29,438 nucleotides of DNA from an uncultured Collinsella sp. GTDB lineage: Bacteria > Actinomycetota > Coriobacteriia > Coriobacteriales > Coriobacteriaceae. The DNA lies in assembly GCA_900552185.1 (NCBI GenBank), contig URYT01000002.1, positions 1-29,438 on the forward strand. Reading direction: 5' to 3'. The stretch's first letter is position 1; every line of letters starts with the position of its first letter. Made by a program: the position numbers and the translations under genes. A model generated the notes under the pieces. The model searched no databases, was not told the DNA's origin, and saw nothing but the letters and a program-made list of their open reading frames with translations. Below, piece after piece: positions 6,760 to 14,835 of this stretch.

Positions 6760-7809
6760 ATGGACGTAACGTTCTCAACCTTCCTCGGCCAAATTGTGTC
6801 GAACCCAGTCCTTGCCGTCACCGTGATCCTCGCGTTGGGCGCCATCTTCGTCAATGGATGGACCGACGCGCCCAACGCCATCGCGACCTGCGTCACTACG
6901 CGTTGCATGCCCGCCCGCGCCGCCATTCTCATGAGCGCCGCATTCAACTTCCTCGGCGTGCTCATCATGACACACTTTAACGCGAGCGTCGCCAACACCA
7001 TCTCACATATCGTCGACTTTGGCGGAAACAGCACCATGGCGCTCGCCTGCCTATGCGCGGCGCTGTTCTCCATCGTCGTCTACGGCGCCACAGCGTCGCG
7101 TTTTGGCATCCCCACCTCGCAAAGCCACAGCCTTATCGCCGGCCTGACCGGTGCCGCCATCGCCCTCGGCGGTGCGAGCAGCGTCAACGTCCACGAGTGG
7201 ATGAAGGTCATCTACGGTCTGGCGCTCTCCATCGGCCTGGGCTTTGTCATGGGCTGGGTCCTGTGCAAGCTCGTCTCGATTCTTTTCGCCGCCGCCAACA
7301 GGCGACGTGCCAATGTCTTCTTTAAATACGCTCAGATCGCGAGCGCTGCGGCCATGAGCTTTATGCACGGCGCGCAGGATGGACAGAAGTTCATCGGCGT
7401 GCTCTTTTTAGGCGTGGCCTTTGCCAGCGGCCAGACGAGCGTCGGCGATGCAGGCATCCCCATCTGGATTATGCTGCTGTGCTCGGCCACTATGGGTATC
7501 GGCACCAGCGTGGGCGGCGAGCGCATCATCAAGTCCGTCGGCCAGAGCATGGTCAAGCTCGAAAAGTATCAGGGCTTCTCCGCCGACCTCGCAGGCGCCG
7601 CAAACCTGCTGCTTGCCACCCTTACCGGCATCCCCGTGTCCTCCACACACATCAAGACCTGCGCCATCATGGGCGTCGGTGCCGTCAAGCGCCTCTCAGC
7701 CATCAACTTCGGCGTCGTCAAAGACATGATGTTCACCTGGTTCTTCACCTTCCCCGCCTGCGGACTCATCAGCTTTGTCATGGCCAAGCTGTTCATGATG
7801 TTCCTCTAG
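6760..7809 (+). CDS. pit: PiT-family inorganic phosphate transporter
   Basis: This is a 349-residue polytopic membrane protein. The N-terminal PiT signature is GWTDAPNAIATCVTTR (about residues 32-47) and the second half has the matching repeat FMHGAQDGQKFIGV. SQSHSLIAGLTGA and PVSSTHIKTCAIMGVGAVKR are the two S-x-[ST]H elements of the inverted-repeat fold. PiT proteins move metal-phosphate by proton or sodium symport. The ATG at 6760 is the first usable start after an in-frame TAA at 6727; its own ribosome site (GAGAAAG) is weak, while a near-perfect one lies upstream at a mini-ORF. It is followed 67 bases later by its DUF47 partner, a common pair. The pst operon at 12161-16600 gives a second uptake route. 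Confidence 0.93.
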   Translation: MDVTFSTFLGQIVSNPVLAVTVILALGAIFVNGWTDAPNAIATCVTTRCMPARAAILMSAAFNFLGVLIMTHFNASVANTISHIVDFGGNSTMALACLCAALFSIVVYGATASRFGIPTSQSHSLIAGLTGAAIALGGASSVNVHEWMKVIYGLALSIGLGFVMGWVLCKLVSILFAAANRRRANVFFKYAQIASAAAMSFMHGAQDGQKFIGVLFLGVAFASGQTSVGDAGIPIWIMLLCSATMGIGTSVGGERIIKSVGQSMVKLEKYQGFSADLAGAANLLLATLTGIPVSSTHIKTCAIMGVGAVKRLSAINFGVVKDMMFTWFFTFPACGLISFVMAKLFMMFL

Positions 7810-7876
7810 TCAAACCGAACGTCCATCCGGACTGCATTACCTCGCCCACCCGTCTTCGCCTCGAAAGGACCCACCC

Positions 7877-8500
7877 ATGGCAAAGAAACCCGATTCGTTC
7901 TACTTCGACAACTACGTCGCCTGCGCCGACCTTGCCGTCCAGGCCGCCGAGCTGCTCACCAAGATTTTCGAGAACTTCGATCCCGCAAAGATTCACGATA
8001 TGCTCAACAAGATGCACGCGATCGAGCATGCGGCCGACAAGAAGCACCATGAGCTTGAGGACGCCTTGCTCACCGCCTTTATCACCCCGCTCGAGCGCGA
8101 GGATCTGGATCTGATGAGCTGCTCACTCGACACCGTGCTCGACCGCATCGAGGGCGTCGTGCAGCGCGTCTACTTCACCAACATCCAGAGCATCCATCCC
8201 GACGCCATCGTCATCGCCCACAAGGTGACTGACGCCTGCCGCGCCATGAAAGACCTGATGGTCGAGCTGCCCAACTACCGCAAGTCCAAGACCCTGCGCG
8301 AACTCGTCATCCAGATCAACACCATCGAGTCCGAAGCCGACGAGCTCTATATCAACGCCATGCGCAACCTGCACGTTAACGGCAAGGACCCGCTCGAGGT
8401 CATCGCCTGGCGTGACGTATACGCCTTCCTGGAGTACTGCGCTGACTGCTGTGAGAATGTGGCCGATGTTGTGGATTCGATTGTCATGAAGAACAGTTAA
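7877..8500 (+). CDS. DUF47 family PhoU-like protein, PiT accessory
   Basis: This is a 207-residue, largely helical protein with the PhoU-related DUF47 pattern: an N-terminal F-x-x-YV segment, the centre FITPLEREDLDLMSCSLD (about residues 72-89) followed by DRIEGVVQRVY, and a second helical repeat with IESEADELY. In this family such proteins are encoded next to pit and are thought to regulate phosphate flux through PiT. The start has AAAGGA at good spacing. Six bases after the stop begins the long palindrome at 8506, which may end or stabilise this mRNA. It is distinct from the larger PhoU at 12161. Confidence 0.9.
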   Translation: MAKKPDSFYFDNYVACADLAVQAAELLTKIFENFDPAKIHDMLNKMHAIEHAADKKHHELEDALLTAFITPLEREDLDLMSCSLDTVLDRIEGVVQRVYFTNIQSIHPDAIVIAHKVTDACRAMKDLMVELPNYRKSKTLRELVIQINTIESEADELYINAMRNLHVNGKDPLEVIAWRDVYAFLEYCADCCENVADVVDSIVMKNS

Positions 8501-8505
8501 TTGGG

Positions 8506-8613
8506 GGTACGTGTCCCGGCGGCGAAGGGCCGGCACCTGTTTGCTTTCTCACTCCGGCTGCATGGCAGAGTCGTTCGAAAGTAAACAGGTGCCGGCCCTT
8601 CGCCTTACGTACC
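8506..8613. repeat. Long extragenic palindrome (about 108 bp)
   Basis: The core is a 28-bp inverted repeat with one mismatch, GGCGAAGGGCCGGCACCTGT... (8521-8548) against its complement at 8577-8604, with a 28-base centre. An outer pair, GGTACGT (8506-8512) with ACGTACC (8607-8613), extends it. ACTC and GAGT inside the centre can pair too. The stop of the DUF47 gene is 6 bases away. It could be a transcription end or mRNA-stabilising hairpin, or a REP/MITE-type repeat; there is no T run and only one copy is seen here. Confidence 0.75.
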
Positions 8614-8616
8614 ACC

Positions 8617-8727
8617 ATTGGGAACTTTGGCTGATACTTTGAAAGCGATGGGGCTTTTGTTGGCGGGGCCTTTGGACCCGATTGGGAACTTTGGGACCGC
8701 CTTAAACGTTTGGGTGGATGGGGCTTT
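8617..8727 (+). repeat. Imperfect direct duplication in G/T-rich DNA
   Basis: ATTGGGAACTTTGG occurs at 8617-8630 and 8681-8694, and GATGGGGCTTT at 8647-8657 and 8717-8727, in the same order, so two degenerate units of about 64-70 bp lie head to tail. The tract has many GGG and GGGG runs on the plus strand. Together with the palindrome it fills the 280-base space between the DUF47 and nitroreductase genes; I see no gene in it. Confidence 0.6.
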
Positions 8728-8780
8728 GGGTACCCTTTGTTTTACTTTGGATTGATTCGTTGAATTTGGAGGTCTTGGTT

Positions 8781-9311
8781 GTGAGTTATTTGGATCTGGC
8801 TCGTGGTCGGTATTCTTGTCGTTCGTTTGAGGACCGTTCTGTTGAGCAGGCTGTGGTGGATGCCATTGTTGAGGCTGGGCGTATTGCTCCTTCTGCTTGT
8901 AATAATCATCCAACCCGTGTGATGGTGTTGGATACGCCTGAGCTTCTGGAGAAGGCAGCTGCTTGTCAGCCTCGGTTTGCTCGTGATGAGTCTATCTTTG
9001 GCGCTCCGCTTGTCTTCCTTATTTGCAGCGTTACCGGTGATGCTTGGGTGCGCCCGTATGACCAGATGAATTCCAGCGAAATCGATACGTCCATCGTGTG
9101 TGATCAGATGATGATGGAGGCCACCGAGCAGGGCCTGGGAACGTGCTGGGTGTGCCATTTCAAGCCTGAGGTGGCACAGGAGCAGTTCAATCTGTCCAAG
9201 GGCGTCTATCCCTATCACATGCTCGTCTGTGGCTATCCCGCCGACCACATCGCCGATCCCGAGCATCGCGAGGCACGCACCATTCCCCTCTCCGACTTCC
9301 TCCTCAAGTAG
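8781..9311 (+). CDS. Nitroreductase family protein
   Basis: This 176-residue protein has the FMN-dependent nitroreductase layout. It has the N-terminal phosphate-binding RGRYSCRSFEDRSV (about residues 8-21), AGRIAPSACNNHPTRV near 36-51, a central hydrophobic dimer segment, and TEQGLGTCWVCHF near 114-126, which corresponds to the usual A-x-x-x-G-L-G-[ST]-C-W. It likely reduces quinone- or nitro-type compounds with NAD(P)H; the substrate is unknown. The GTG start at 8781 is chosen because GGAGG lies 8 bases upstream; an ATG at 8718 is in frame but has no site. Codon use shifts along the gene: nearly all T-ending for the first 70 codons, and mostly C-ending at the end. Confidence 0.88.
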   Translation: MSYLDLARGRYSCRSFEDRSVEQAVVDAIVEAGRIAPSACNNHPTRVMVLDTPELLEKAAACQPRFARDESIFGAPLVFLICSVTGDAWVRPYDQMNSSEIDTSIVCDQMMMEATEQGLGTCWVCHFKPEVAQEQFNLSKGVYPYHMLVCGYPADHIADPEHREARTIPLSDFLLK

Positions 9312-9359
9312 ATTTTTGGGACATGCCTTAAAACCTACCCTTGACCGCTCACCCGTTCG

Positions 9360-9397
9360 CCGAGTTCTGCGCCACCATGTGCAGGGCTCGGTTTTTT
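9360..9397 (+). terminator. Intrinsic terminator of the nitroreductase gene
   Basis: CCGAGTTCTGCGC (9360-9372) pairs with GTGCAGGGCTCGG (9379-9391), 13 bp with three G-U pairs and a 6-base loop, followed by TTTTTT (9392-9397). Confidence 0.9.
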
Positions 9398-9422
9398 ATG
9401 TTGCGCGCCCTTGCACAGTCAT

Positions 9423-9452
9423 AAAAAAGGACCCGCAAGCTGCGGGTCCTTT
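9423..9452 (-). terminator. Intrinsic terminator at the end of the dcw cluster (after divIVA)
   Basis: A perfect 12-bp stem AAAGGACCCGCA / TGCGGGTCCTTT with a 3-base loop lies here; on the minus strand it continues as six T residues (9428-9423 with stem overlap). It closes the long minus-strand cluster 27 bases after the divIVA stop and faces the nitroreductase terminator. Confidence 0.92.
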
Positions 9453-9478
9453 CGAGGCACTAAATTGTAGGCCGAATG

Positions 9479-10153
9479 TTAGTCCAGGTCGTCGGCAGCG
9501 AAGTTGTCGATCGGGGCGAAGGGATCGGCCACGGGGACAACCGGGTCAGCGACGGGCAGCGGCTCGGCGGGAACAGTCACCGCAGGAGAAGCGGCAGAAC
9601 CGACCGGCGTAGAGGCCATCAGATCGGCCGGGAAGGAGTTCTGGGCATCGTCCATAAAGTGCTGGATGAGCTTGAGATACTCGGCCTTGAACTCCTCACG
9701 GGAAGCTTTGAGACGATCGATCTCCTCGAGCTCGGCCTGCTTTTCGGTCAGAGCCTGGCGGATAACCTCGCGGGCCTTGGCGTCAGCCTCGTTGCGGATA
9801 CGCTCAGCGTTCTCGTTGGCATCGTTGACGATGGTCTCAGCGGTCTGCTGGGCAGCGATCAGGGCGGCAGAAATCTGGCGCTCCTGAGCGGAGAAGTCAG
9901 GGGCGGGAGCAGCCACGGGGGCGGCAGGAACGGCCTGGTCGGCGTTATCCTGAGCCTGGGCAAGCTGAGCCTGTGCATCGGCAAGCTGCTGCTCGGTAGC
10001 AGTCAGACGACCCTTAAGGTCGACGATCTTAGCGAGCATAGCGTCAACCTCGGAGGACAGCGTCTCCAAGAAGACGTCGACCTCGGCAGGATCGTAGCCA
10101 CGCTTGGCCTCAGAGAAAGTCTGAGCCTGGATGTCTGCAGGGGTAATAGCCAT
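9479..10153 (-). CDS. divIVA: DivIVA domain-containing cell division/polarity protein
   Basis: This 224-residue protein opens with the DivIVA membrane-targeting domain: MAITPADIQAQTFSEAKRGYDPAEVDVFL, where the F-x-x-x-x-x-GYD-x-x-EVD-x-F pattern is typical. A coiled coil rich in Ala and Gln follows (about 40-75), then an Ala/Pro linker (about 75-90), then a second coiled coil (about 90-175). The tail is acidic with Pro and Val. DivIVA binds curved membrane at septa and poles; in actinobacteria it organises wall growth (Wag31). The start has AAGGAG 8 bases upstream. It is the last gene of the ylm-type tail yggS-sepF-yggT-divIVA and ends at a strong terminator. Confidence 0.92.
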   Translation of the reverse strand: MAITPADIQAQTFSEAKRGYDPAEVDVFLETLSSEVDAMLAKIVDLKGRLTATEQQLADAQAQLAQAQDNADQAVPAAPVAAPAPDFSAQERQISAALIAAQQTAETIVNDANENAERIRNEADAKAREVIRQALTEKQAELEEIDRLKASREEFKAEYLKLIQHFMDDAQNSFPADLMASTPVGSAASPAVTVPAEPLPVADPVVPVADPFAPIDNFAADDLD

Positions 10154-10214
10154 AACAAGTCTCCTTTTTCATCGCCTCGGCGCTACACGCCCGACGTAAG
10201 TTACTAAGTCAGTT

Positions 10215-10496
10215 CTACACGAGTATACCTATAAGAAGCTGCAGAACCAGCCTCTGCACCAACTGCAACGCAATAATCGCAACGACCGGCGAAAAATCGA
10301 TACCGCCCATCGGCGGGATGAAACGACGGAACAGGTTGAGCCACGGACCGCAGACGCTATCGAGCACCGCGGCGATATCCTGCAGCAGGCCGCCCTGCTT
10401 CATGGGAATCCACGTCATAAAGCAATAGACCACGATGAGCGTGGAGTAGAAGTTGAACAGCGTGTTGACCAGCTGGACAATGGTGTAGATGTTGAT
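10215..10496 (-). CDS. yggT: YggT family membrane protein (YlmG), apparent ATC start
   Basis: A YggT domain is plain: two membrane segments around WIPMKQGG and the conserved LFRRFIPPMGGIDFSP. The first ATG, GTG or TTG in frame is the GTG at 10433, inside the first membrane helix. Reading further upstream gives a fitting N-terminus (ILINIYTIVQLVNTLFNFY) with no such codon until the sepF TAA at 10520, which is in the same frame. AGGAG (10507-10503) lies exactly 6 bases before an ATC at 10496, so I annotate 93 residues from that ATC; ATT at 10502 abuts the ribosome site. Rare-start initiation or read-through from sepF are the options. YlmG-type proteins affect septum and nucleoid placement and accompany sepF in Gram-positives. 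Confidence 0.7.
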   Translation of the reverse strand: MNIYTIVQLVNTLFNFYSTLIVVYCFMTWIPMKQGGLLQDIAAVLDSVCGPWLNLFRRFIPPMGGIDFSPVVAIIALQLVQRLVLQLLIGILV

Positions 10497-10517
10497 GAGA
10501 ATCTCCTCGTCTTGGGT

Positions 10518-11243
10518 TTACTTAAGGTAGCCGTCGGCGCGCAGCTTCTTGAGGTCCGAATCCTTGACCTCGCAGCCGGCGGGCAGCACCATAAACACGC
10601 GATCGCCCACCTCTTTAACCGTAGCGCCCAGACCACAGGCAAAGCCATAGCTAAAGTCCAGGACGCGTTTGGCGACCTCAGTGCGAACGCCAACAAAAAT
10701 CAGCGCAACGGGCTGCTTGGTGCGCACACGGCGGACAACGGTCTCGACATCGTCATAGCTCTCGGGACGCAGAACATAGGCAGGCAGCTGCGGCGTGGCG
10801 TTAATGATGTTGCTCGCATAGGCCGAAGCGTCGCTCGGCGCAGGAGCGGGCGCAGGTGCCGCGGCGCGAGCGCGAGCGCTCTCGGCATAGCTCGACGGCG
10901 TGTCGTAAGCGCCGGGACGATAGCCGCCCGCGACACTATCCTGAGAACGCGACGGCGGATTGTACGTCGTTGCATGACGGGAGTCATCGCCGACCAGCTG
11001 GCCGGAGCGCGTGTACACCGCGACAGACTCGGCCTCACCGCGGCGCGTCTGGCCCAGCAGGCCGTTACTCGGCTCGTCCTGGGTATAGAAGCCCTCGCCC
11101 GAGGCGCCGCTGTAACCGTTGTTCTGATAGCCATCGTCGTAGCCGTCATCGTAGCCGTAGTCGTCATCCTGGTCATAGCTCTGGTCGTAACCCTGCTGGC
11201 CGCCCAGGTGCATCTTATTTTTAATCTCGTCAAGGAAGCCCAT
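10518..11243 (-). CDS. sepF: Cell division protein SepF
   Basis: SepF is an FtsZ-binding membrane anchor. This 241-residue protein has the amphipathic membrane helix at the N-terminus (MGFLDEIKNKMHLGG) and the SepF core at about residues 155-225 (YVLRPESYDDVETVVRRVRT, then VLDFSYGFACGLGATVKEVGDRVFMVLP). Between them lies an unusually long linker: Tyr/Asp/Gly repeats at about 19-44 (DYGYDDGYDDGY), then an Ala/Pro stretch near 125-140. SepF is usually about 150 residues in Firmicutes; actinobacterial forms are longer. No ftsA is seen between ftsQ and ftsZ, so SepF is probably the main ring anchor. The ATG follows AGAGGA. The gene precedes yggT with no usable gap. Confidence 0.93.
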   Translation of the reverse strand: MGFLDEIKNKMHLGGQQGYDQSYDQDDDYGYDDGYDDGYQNNGYSGASGEGFYTQDEPSNGLLGQTRRGEAESVAVYTRSGQLVGDDSRHATTYNPPSRSQDSVAGGYRPGAYDTPSSYAESARARAAAPAPAPAPSDASAYASNIINATPQLPAYVLRPESYDDVETVVRRVRTKQPVALIFVGVRTEVAKRVLDFSYGFACGLGATVKEVGDRVFMVLPAGCEVKDSDLKKLRADGYLK

Positions 11244-11303
11244 GGTTGTGTCCTCTCACGGTTTAGTGCAGGCGCTCTGTAAACCAGTGCGCACTTCAGA
11301 GCC

Positions 11304-12041
11304 CTATTTTACTGCAAACTCCGGGCTAAATACTACCCTGCCCAGGCGAACGAGCGTAGAGCCCTCCTCAAGGGCAGGCTCAAAGTCCTCGCTCATGCCG
11401 CAAGAAAGCTCGGGCAGTCTCAGATCGGGATGCGCCGCCTCCAGCTCATCCCTCAGCTCTCGCAGCCCGGCAAAGGTGCGACGCGCCACATCCTTGTTCC
11501 CCCGAGGGGCCATAGTCATAAGGCCCTGCACGCAAATTCCCTCAAGTTCCGCAAGCTCGCCGGCAGCGCCACGAATCTCATCGGGCGAAAAACCGCCCTT
11601 GGACTCCTCGCCGCTTACGTTAACCTCGATCAGCACCTGCTGGGGGGCGGCGAGCTCGCCAGCTTCGATCTTGCGAATGGCACGGCTCGAGATCGCCTGC
11701 GCCAAATGAAGCGACCCCACCGAATGAATCAGCTCGGCCGAGTCCAACACCGCGTTGATCTTGTTGGTCTGAAGGTTGCCAATCATGTCGAAGCGCACCT
11801 CGGGCAGCTCCGGATGATCCGCCAGACCTGCAAGTTTGCGGACGAGCTCTTGCGGGCGGTTCTCGGCAAAATGGCGATACCCCACCTGGATGGCCGCGAT
11901 GGTCTCATTGACGCCGACGGTCTTGGATACGGCAATCAGACGCGCGGCATCGTGGGGCCTCCCAGCGCGATCGAGCGCCGCATAAAAACGCTCGAGTATC
12001 TGCTCGCGGCGAGCGCGCATTACATCCAAATAGTTATCCAT
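11304..12041 (-). CDS. yggS: YggS/PROSC-type pyridoxal phosphate homeostasis protein (YlmE)
   Basis: This 245-residue single-domain fold type III PLP protein has its PLP lysine in LIAVSKT (Lys40), then HFAENRPQEL, RFDMIGNLQTNK (usually W-H-F-I-G-x-L-Q-x-N-K), SVGSLHLA, EVNVSGEESKGG and the C-terminal LSCGMSEDFEPAL and GSTLVRLGR. These proteins carry PLP and balance B6 vitamers and amino acid pools. A TTG two codons upstream is possible, but the ATG at 12041 has GGAGG at 9 bases, against 3 for the TTG. It is ylmE of the ylm cluster, but here it follows phoU instead of ylmD. About 60 bases separate its stop from sepF. Confidence 0.93.
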   Translation of the reverse strand: MDNYLDVMRARREQILERFYAALDRAGRPHDAARLIAVSKTVGVNETIAAIQVGYRHFAENRPQELVRKLAGLADHPELPEVRFDMIGNLQTNKINAVLDSAELIHSVGSLHLAQAISSRAIRKIEAGELAAPQQVLIEVNVSGEESKGGFSPDEIRGAAGELAELEGICVQGLMTMAPRGNKDVARRTFAGLRELRDELEAAHPDLRLPELSCGMSEDFEPALEEGSTLVRLGRVVFSPEFAVK

Positions 12042-12091
12042 TGCCAATCGCCTCCGCTAACAGCACAACAAGTAGTCCCATGCTAGCGCAA

Positions 12092-12123
12092 GAGCGCGGC
12101 CCCGCATCCGCAAGGCCGCGCTC
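12092..12123 (-). terminator. GC hairpin between phoU and yggS
   Basis: GAGCGCGGCC (12092-12101) and GGCCGCGCTC (12114-12123) form a 10-bp stem with a 12-base loop, 38 bases after the phoU stop. There is no T run, so it may be a weak or factor-dependent terminator or an mRNA-processing boundary between the pst and ylmE-divIVA parts. Confidence 0.45.
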
Positions 12124-12160
12124 CCTCAGGTATTTACAATCTCTCAACGAACGGGGCTAC

Positions 12161-13018
12161 CTACTCCTCGTCGTCCTCGCCATCGTCCTCGTCCTCAAGA
12201 TGATCGAGCAGGTAGCGAAGACCCTCGCTGACCTCGTTAACGGGCACCTTGGCAACGTAGCGCGCGTCGACGGCGGGCCTCATGATAACACCCTCGCCCG
12301 AAGGCACACGCATGCTCTCGAGCTCATCCTCATCAGTGCGGGCGATATCGCCGGCATTCATGCGCTGACCAGTCAACAGGAAGGCCAGACGGCAAGCGGC
12401 ATCGATGGAAATCGAAGCGATGCGATCGAGGTAGCGCGAAACCATGATGGCGCGGCGCAGGTCGTCATAGTTGCTGTCGTCGTCCATAAAGTCGCCCGTA
12501 TCCATCCGGTTAAAGGTGCGGAAGAACTTCTCGTACGCCGCATGCACCGGCTCGTCCTCGACGGCCAGGTTGCAGATGATGGACATGTCATTGGTGACGA
12601 GCGCAGAAAGCGAAGAGCCCAGCACCTGGTAGACGGCCTCAGCCTCGGCCTCGACCGTGCCGACAAGCTCCTTGGGCAGCGAGATGTCAGCCTTGATCAT
12701 ATGACGCGTGGCGCGGCAGATCTGACGGACCTTATCGGTCATGCGCTGCAGGTTAAAGTCGACGTAGATGATCGTCTGAAGCAGGCGGAAGTCGGAGGCG
12801 ACCGGTGACTGCGTGGCGATCAGGTTGTAGCAGACGGCCTCCAGGTTGGCGCAGCGCGCGTCAATCGAAAGTGTGCGCTTCTTGGTCTTGGTGGCGAGCT
12901 TGCGGTCGTCGGTAACATAGGCCCTCACGGCATCGTGGAGGGCCAGATCGACGGCCTCGTAGATGCTCAGCATCTCGTGGCGGGCCTCGATGAGCTGACG
13001 GGAAAACAGTTTGCGCAT
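12161..13018 (-). CDS. phoU: PhoU family phosphate signalling protein, extended and motif-poor
   Basis: This 285-residue all-helical protein has two PhoU repeats (about 5-110 and 115-218), with the recognisable ATQSPVASDFRLLQTI and the closing LLTGQ. PhoU normally mediates inhibition of the PhoR kinase by the Pst transporter. The metal-binding E-x-x-x-D motifs are changed: the first reads QRMTD (Glu to Gln) and the second DRIAS (Glu to Asp, Asp to Ser), and the nearby His-Asn residues are missing. A C-terminal extension of about 65 residues (from 219) ends in a very acidic tail, LEDEDDGEDDEE. It lies 92 bases after pstB; GGAG precedes the ATG. It closes the pst block. Confidence 0.88.
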   Translation of the reverse strand: MRKLFSRQLIEARHEMLSIYEAVDLALHDAVRAYVTDDRKLATKTKKRTLSIDARCANLEAVCYNLIATQSPVASDFRLLQTIIYVDFNLQRMTDKVRQICRATRHMIKADISLPKELVGTVEAEAEAVYQVLGSSLSALVTNDMSIICNLAVEDEPVHAAYEKFFRTFNRMDTGDFMDDDSNYDDLRRAIMVSRYLDRIASISIDAACRLAFLLTGQRMNAGDIARTDEDELESMRVPSGEGVIMRPAVDARYVAKVPVNEVSEGLRYLLDHLEDEDDGEDDEE

Positions 13019-13110
13019 GGTTCACTCCAATCAGTTGGGTGCGGTCATGCCGCCCGCACAGTGAATACGCACCGGACCAGGTCCGATCGGCTTGGGACTA
13101 GTCGCACCGA

Positions 13111-13914
<804 letters not shown>

Positions 13915-13926
13915 GGGACTCCTTAA

Positions 13927-14832
13927 CTAGCGACGCTTGCGCGACAGGAAGCGCGCAAACAGGTTGAAGGCCAGAATGATCACCATCAGCAAGAGCGCGG
14001 TGCCGTAGGCTGCGTTCATGTTGATGCCGTCGTTGGCAAGCAGGTACAGGTGAACCGTCATGGGGCGGCCGGAATCGAGCGGCGAAATAGGTAGATTGAT
14101 GGCCTGCCCCATGGTGTAGAGCACCACCGCGGTCTCGCCAATGGCACGGCCGATGGCGAGGACGATGCCCGTGGCAATACGGCCAAAGGCAGAAGGAAGC
14201 ACGATCTTGGAGACAACCTGCCACTTGGTGGCGCCCAGGCCATATGCGCCCCAGCGGATATAGCGCGGAACGGCGCGAATGGCCTCTTCGGTGGTACGCA
14301 TGACGATGGGAAGCATCAAGAGCGCGAGTGCCAGGGCGGCCGAGACCATCGAAAGGCCCAGGCCCATGGCCTCGACAAACAAGGCGTAGCCAAACAGGCC
14401 CATAACGATGGAGGGCACCGAGGCCAAAGCGTCAGCAGCGTAGCGAATGAGCTCGACGACCTTGCCCTGCTTGGCGTACTCGGCCAGATAGACGGCTGCC
14501 AGCACAGCGATCGGCGTGCAGATAAGCATGGCGAGCGCCGTCACGTAGACGGTCGATACGATCGTGGGCCAAATTCCGCCCTCGGCGTTGACGCCCTGGG
14601 GCCAACCGAAGATAAAGTCGAGCGAGATGTGTGGCAGGCCGTTGATGACCACGTAGGCGATGATAGCGACCAGCACCAGCGTGGTGATGTAGGCAGCGGC
14701 ACGAAACACGCCAAGCATGATCTTGTTGGACAGGTCCTTGTTGATGCGGCCCTTCTTGCCGTGGGAAAGGGCACGCTTGATGCGCTCGCGCGACGAGGTC
14801 GTATCGACCGTCGTGTCAACGGAATCGGACAT
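13927..14832 (-). CDS. pstA: Phosphate ABC transporter permease PstA
   Basis: This is a 301-residue permease with six predicted membrane segments beginning near residue 35. The EAA cytoplasmic loop reads AIRAVPRYIRWGAYGLGATKWQVVSKIVLPSA (about 188-219), followed by GIVLAIGRAIGETAVVLYTMG, both typical of PstA. The N-terminus is basic (RERIKRALSHGKKGRINK) and cytosolic. The ATG lies 3 bases after the pstC stop, and the ribosome site (AGGGGG) sits inside the end of pstC, so translation is probably coupled. It forms the channel with PstC. Confidence 0.96.
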   Translation of the reverse strand: MSDSVDTTVDTTSSRERIKRALSHGKKGRINKDLSNKIMLGVFRAAAYITTLVLVAIIAYVVINGLPHISLDFIFGWPQGVNAEGGIWPTIVSTVYVTALAMLICTPIAVLAAVYLAEYAKQGKVVELIRYAADALASVPSIVMGLFGYALFVEAMGLGLSMVSAALALALLMLPIVMRTTEEAIRAVPRYIRWGAYGLGATKWQVVSKIVLPSAFGRIATGIVLAIGRAIGETAVVLYTMGQAINLPISPLDSGRPMTVHLYLLANDGINMNAAYGTALLLMVIILAFNLFARFLSRKRR

Positions 14833-14835
14833 AGC

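Noticed and set aside
8605..8913. Minus-strand open frame of 102 codons, Pro/Gln/Asn/Lys-rich, beginning MDDYYKQKEQ
   Set aside because: It is antisense to the clear nitroreductase and the G/T-rich tract. Its odd composition follows from the base skew, and there is no ribosome site before its ATG.
13019..13110. Possible promoter or terminator between pstB and phoU
   Set aside because: Only short palindromes (CGGACC-A-GGTCCG) are seen, with no T run and no paired promoter hexamers.
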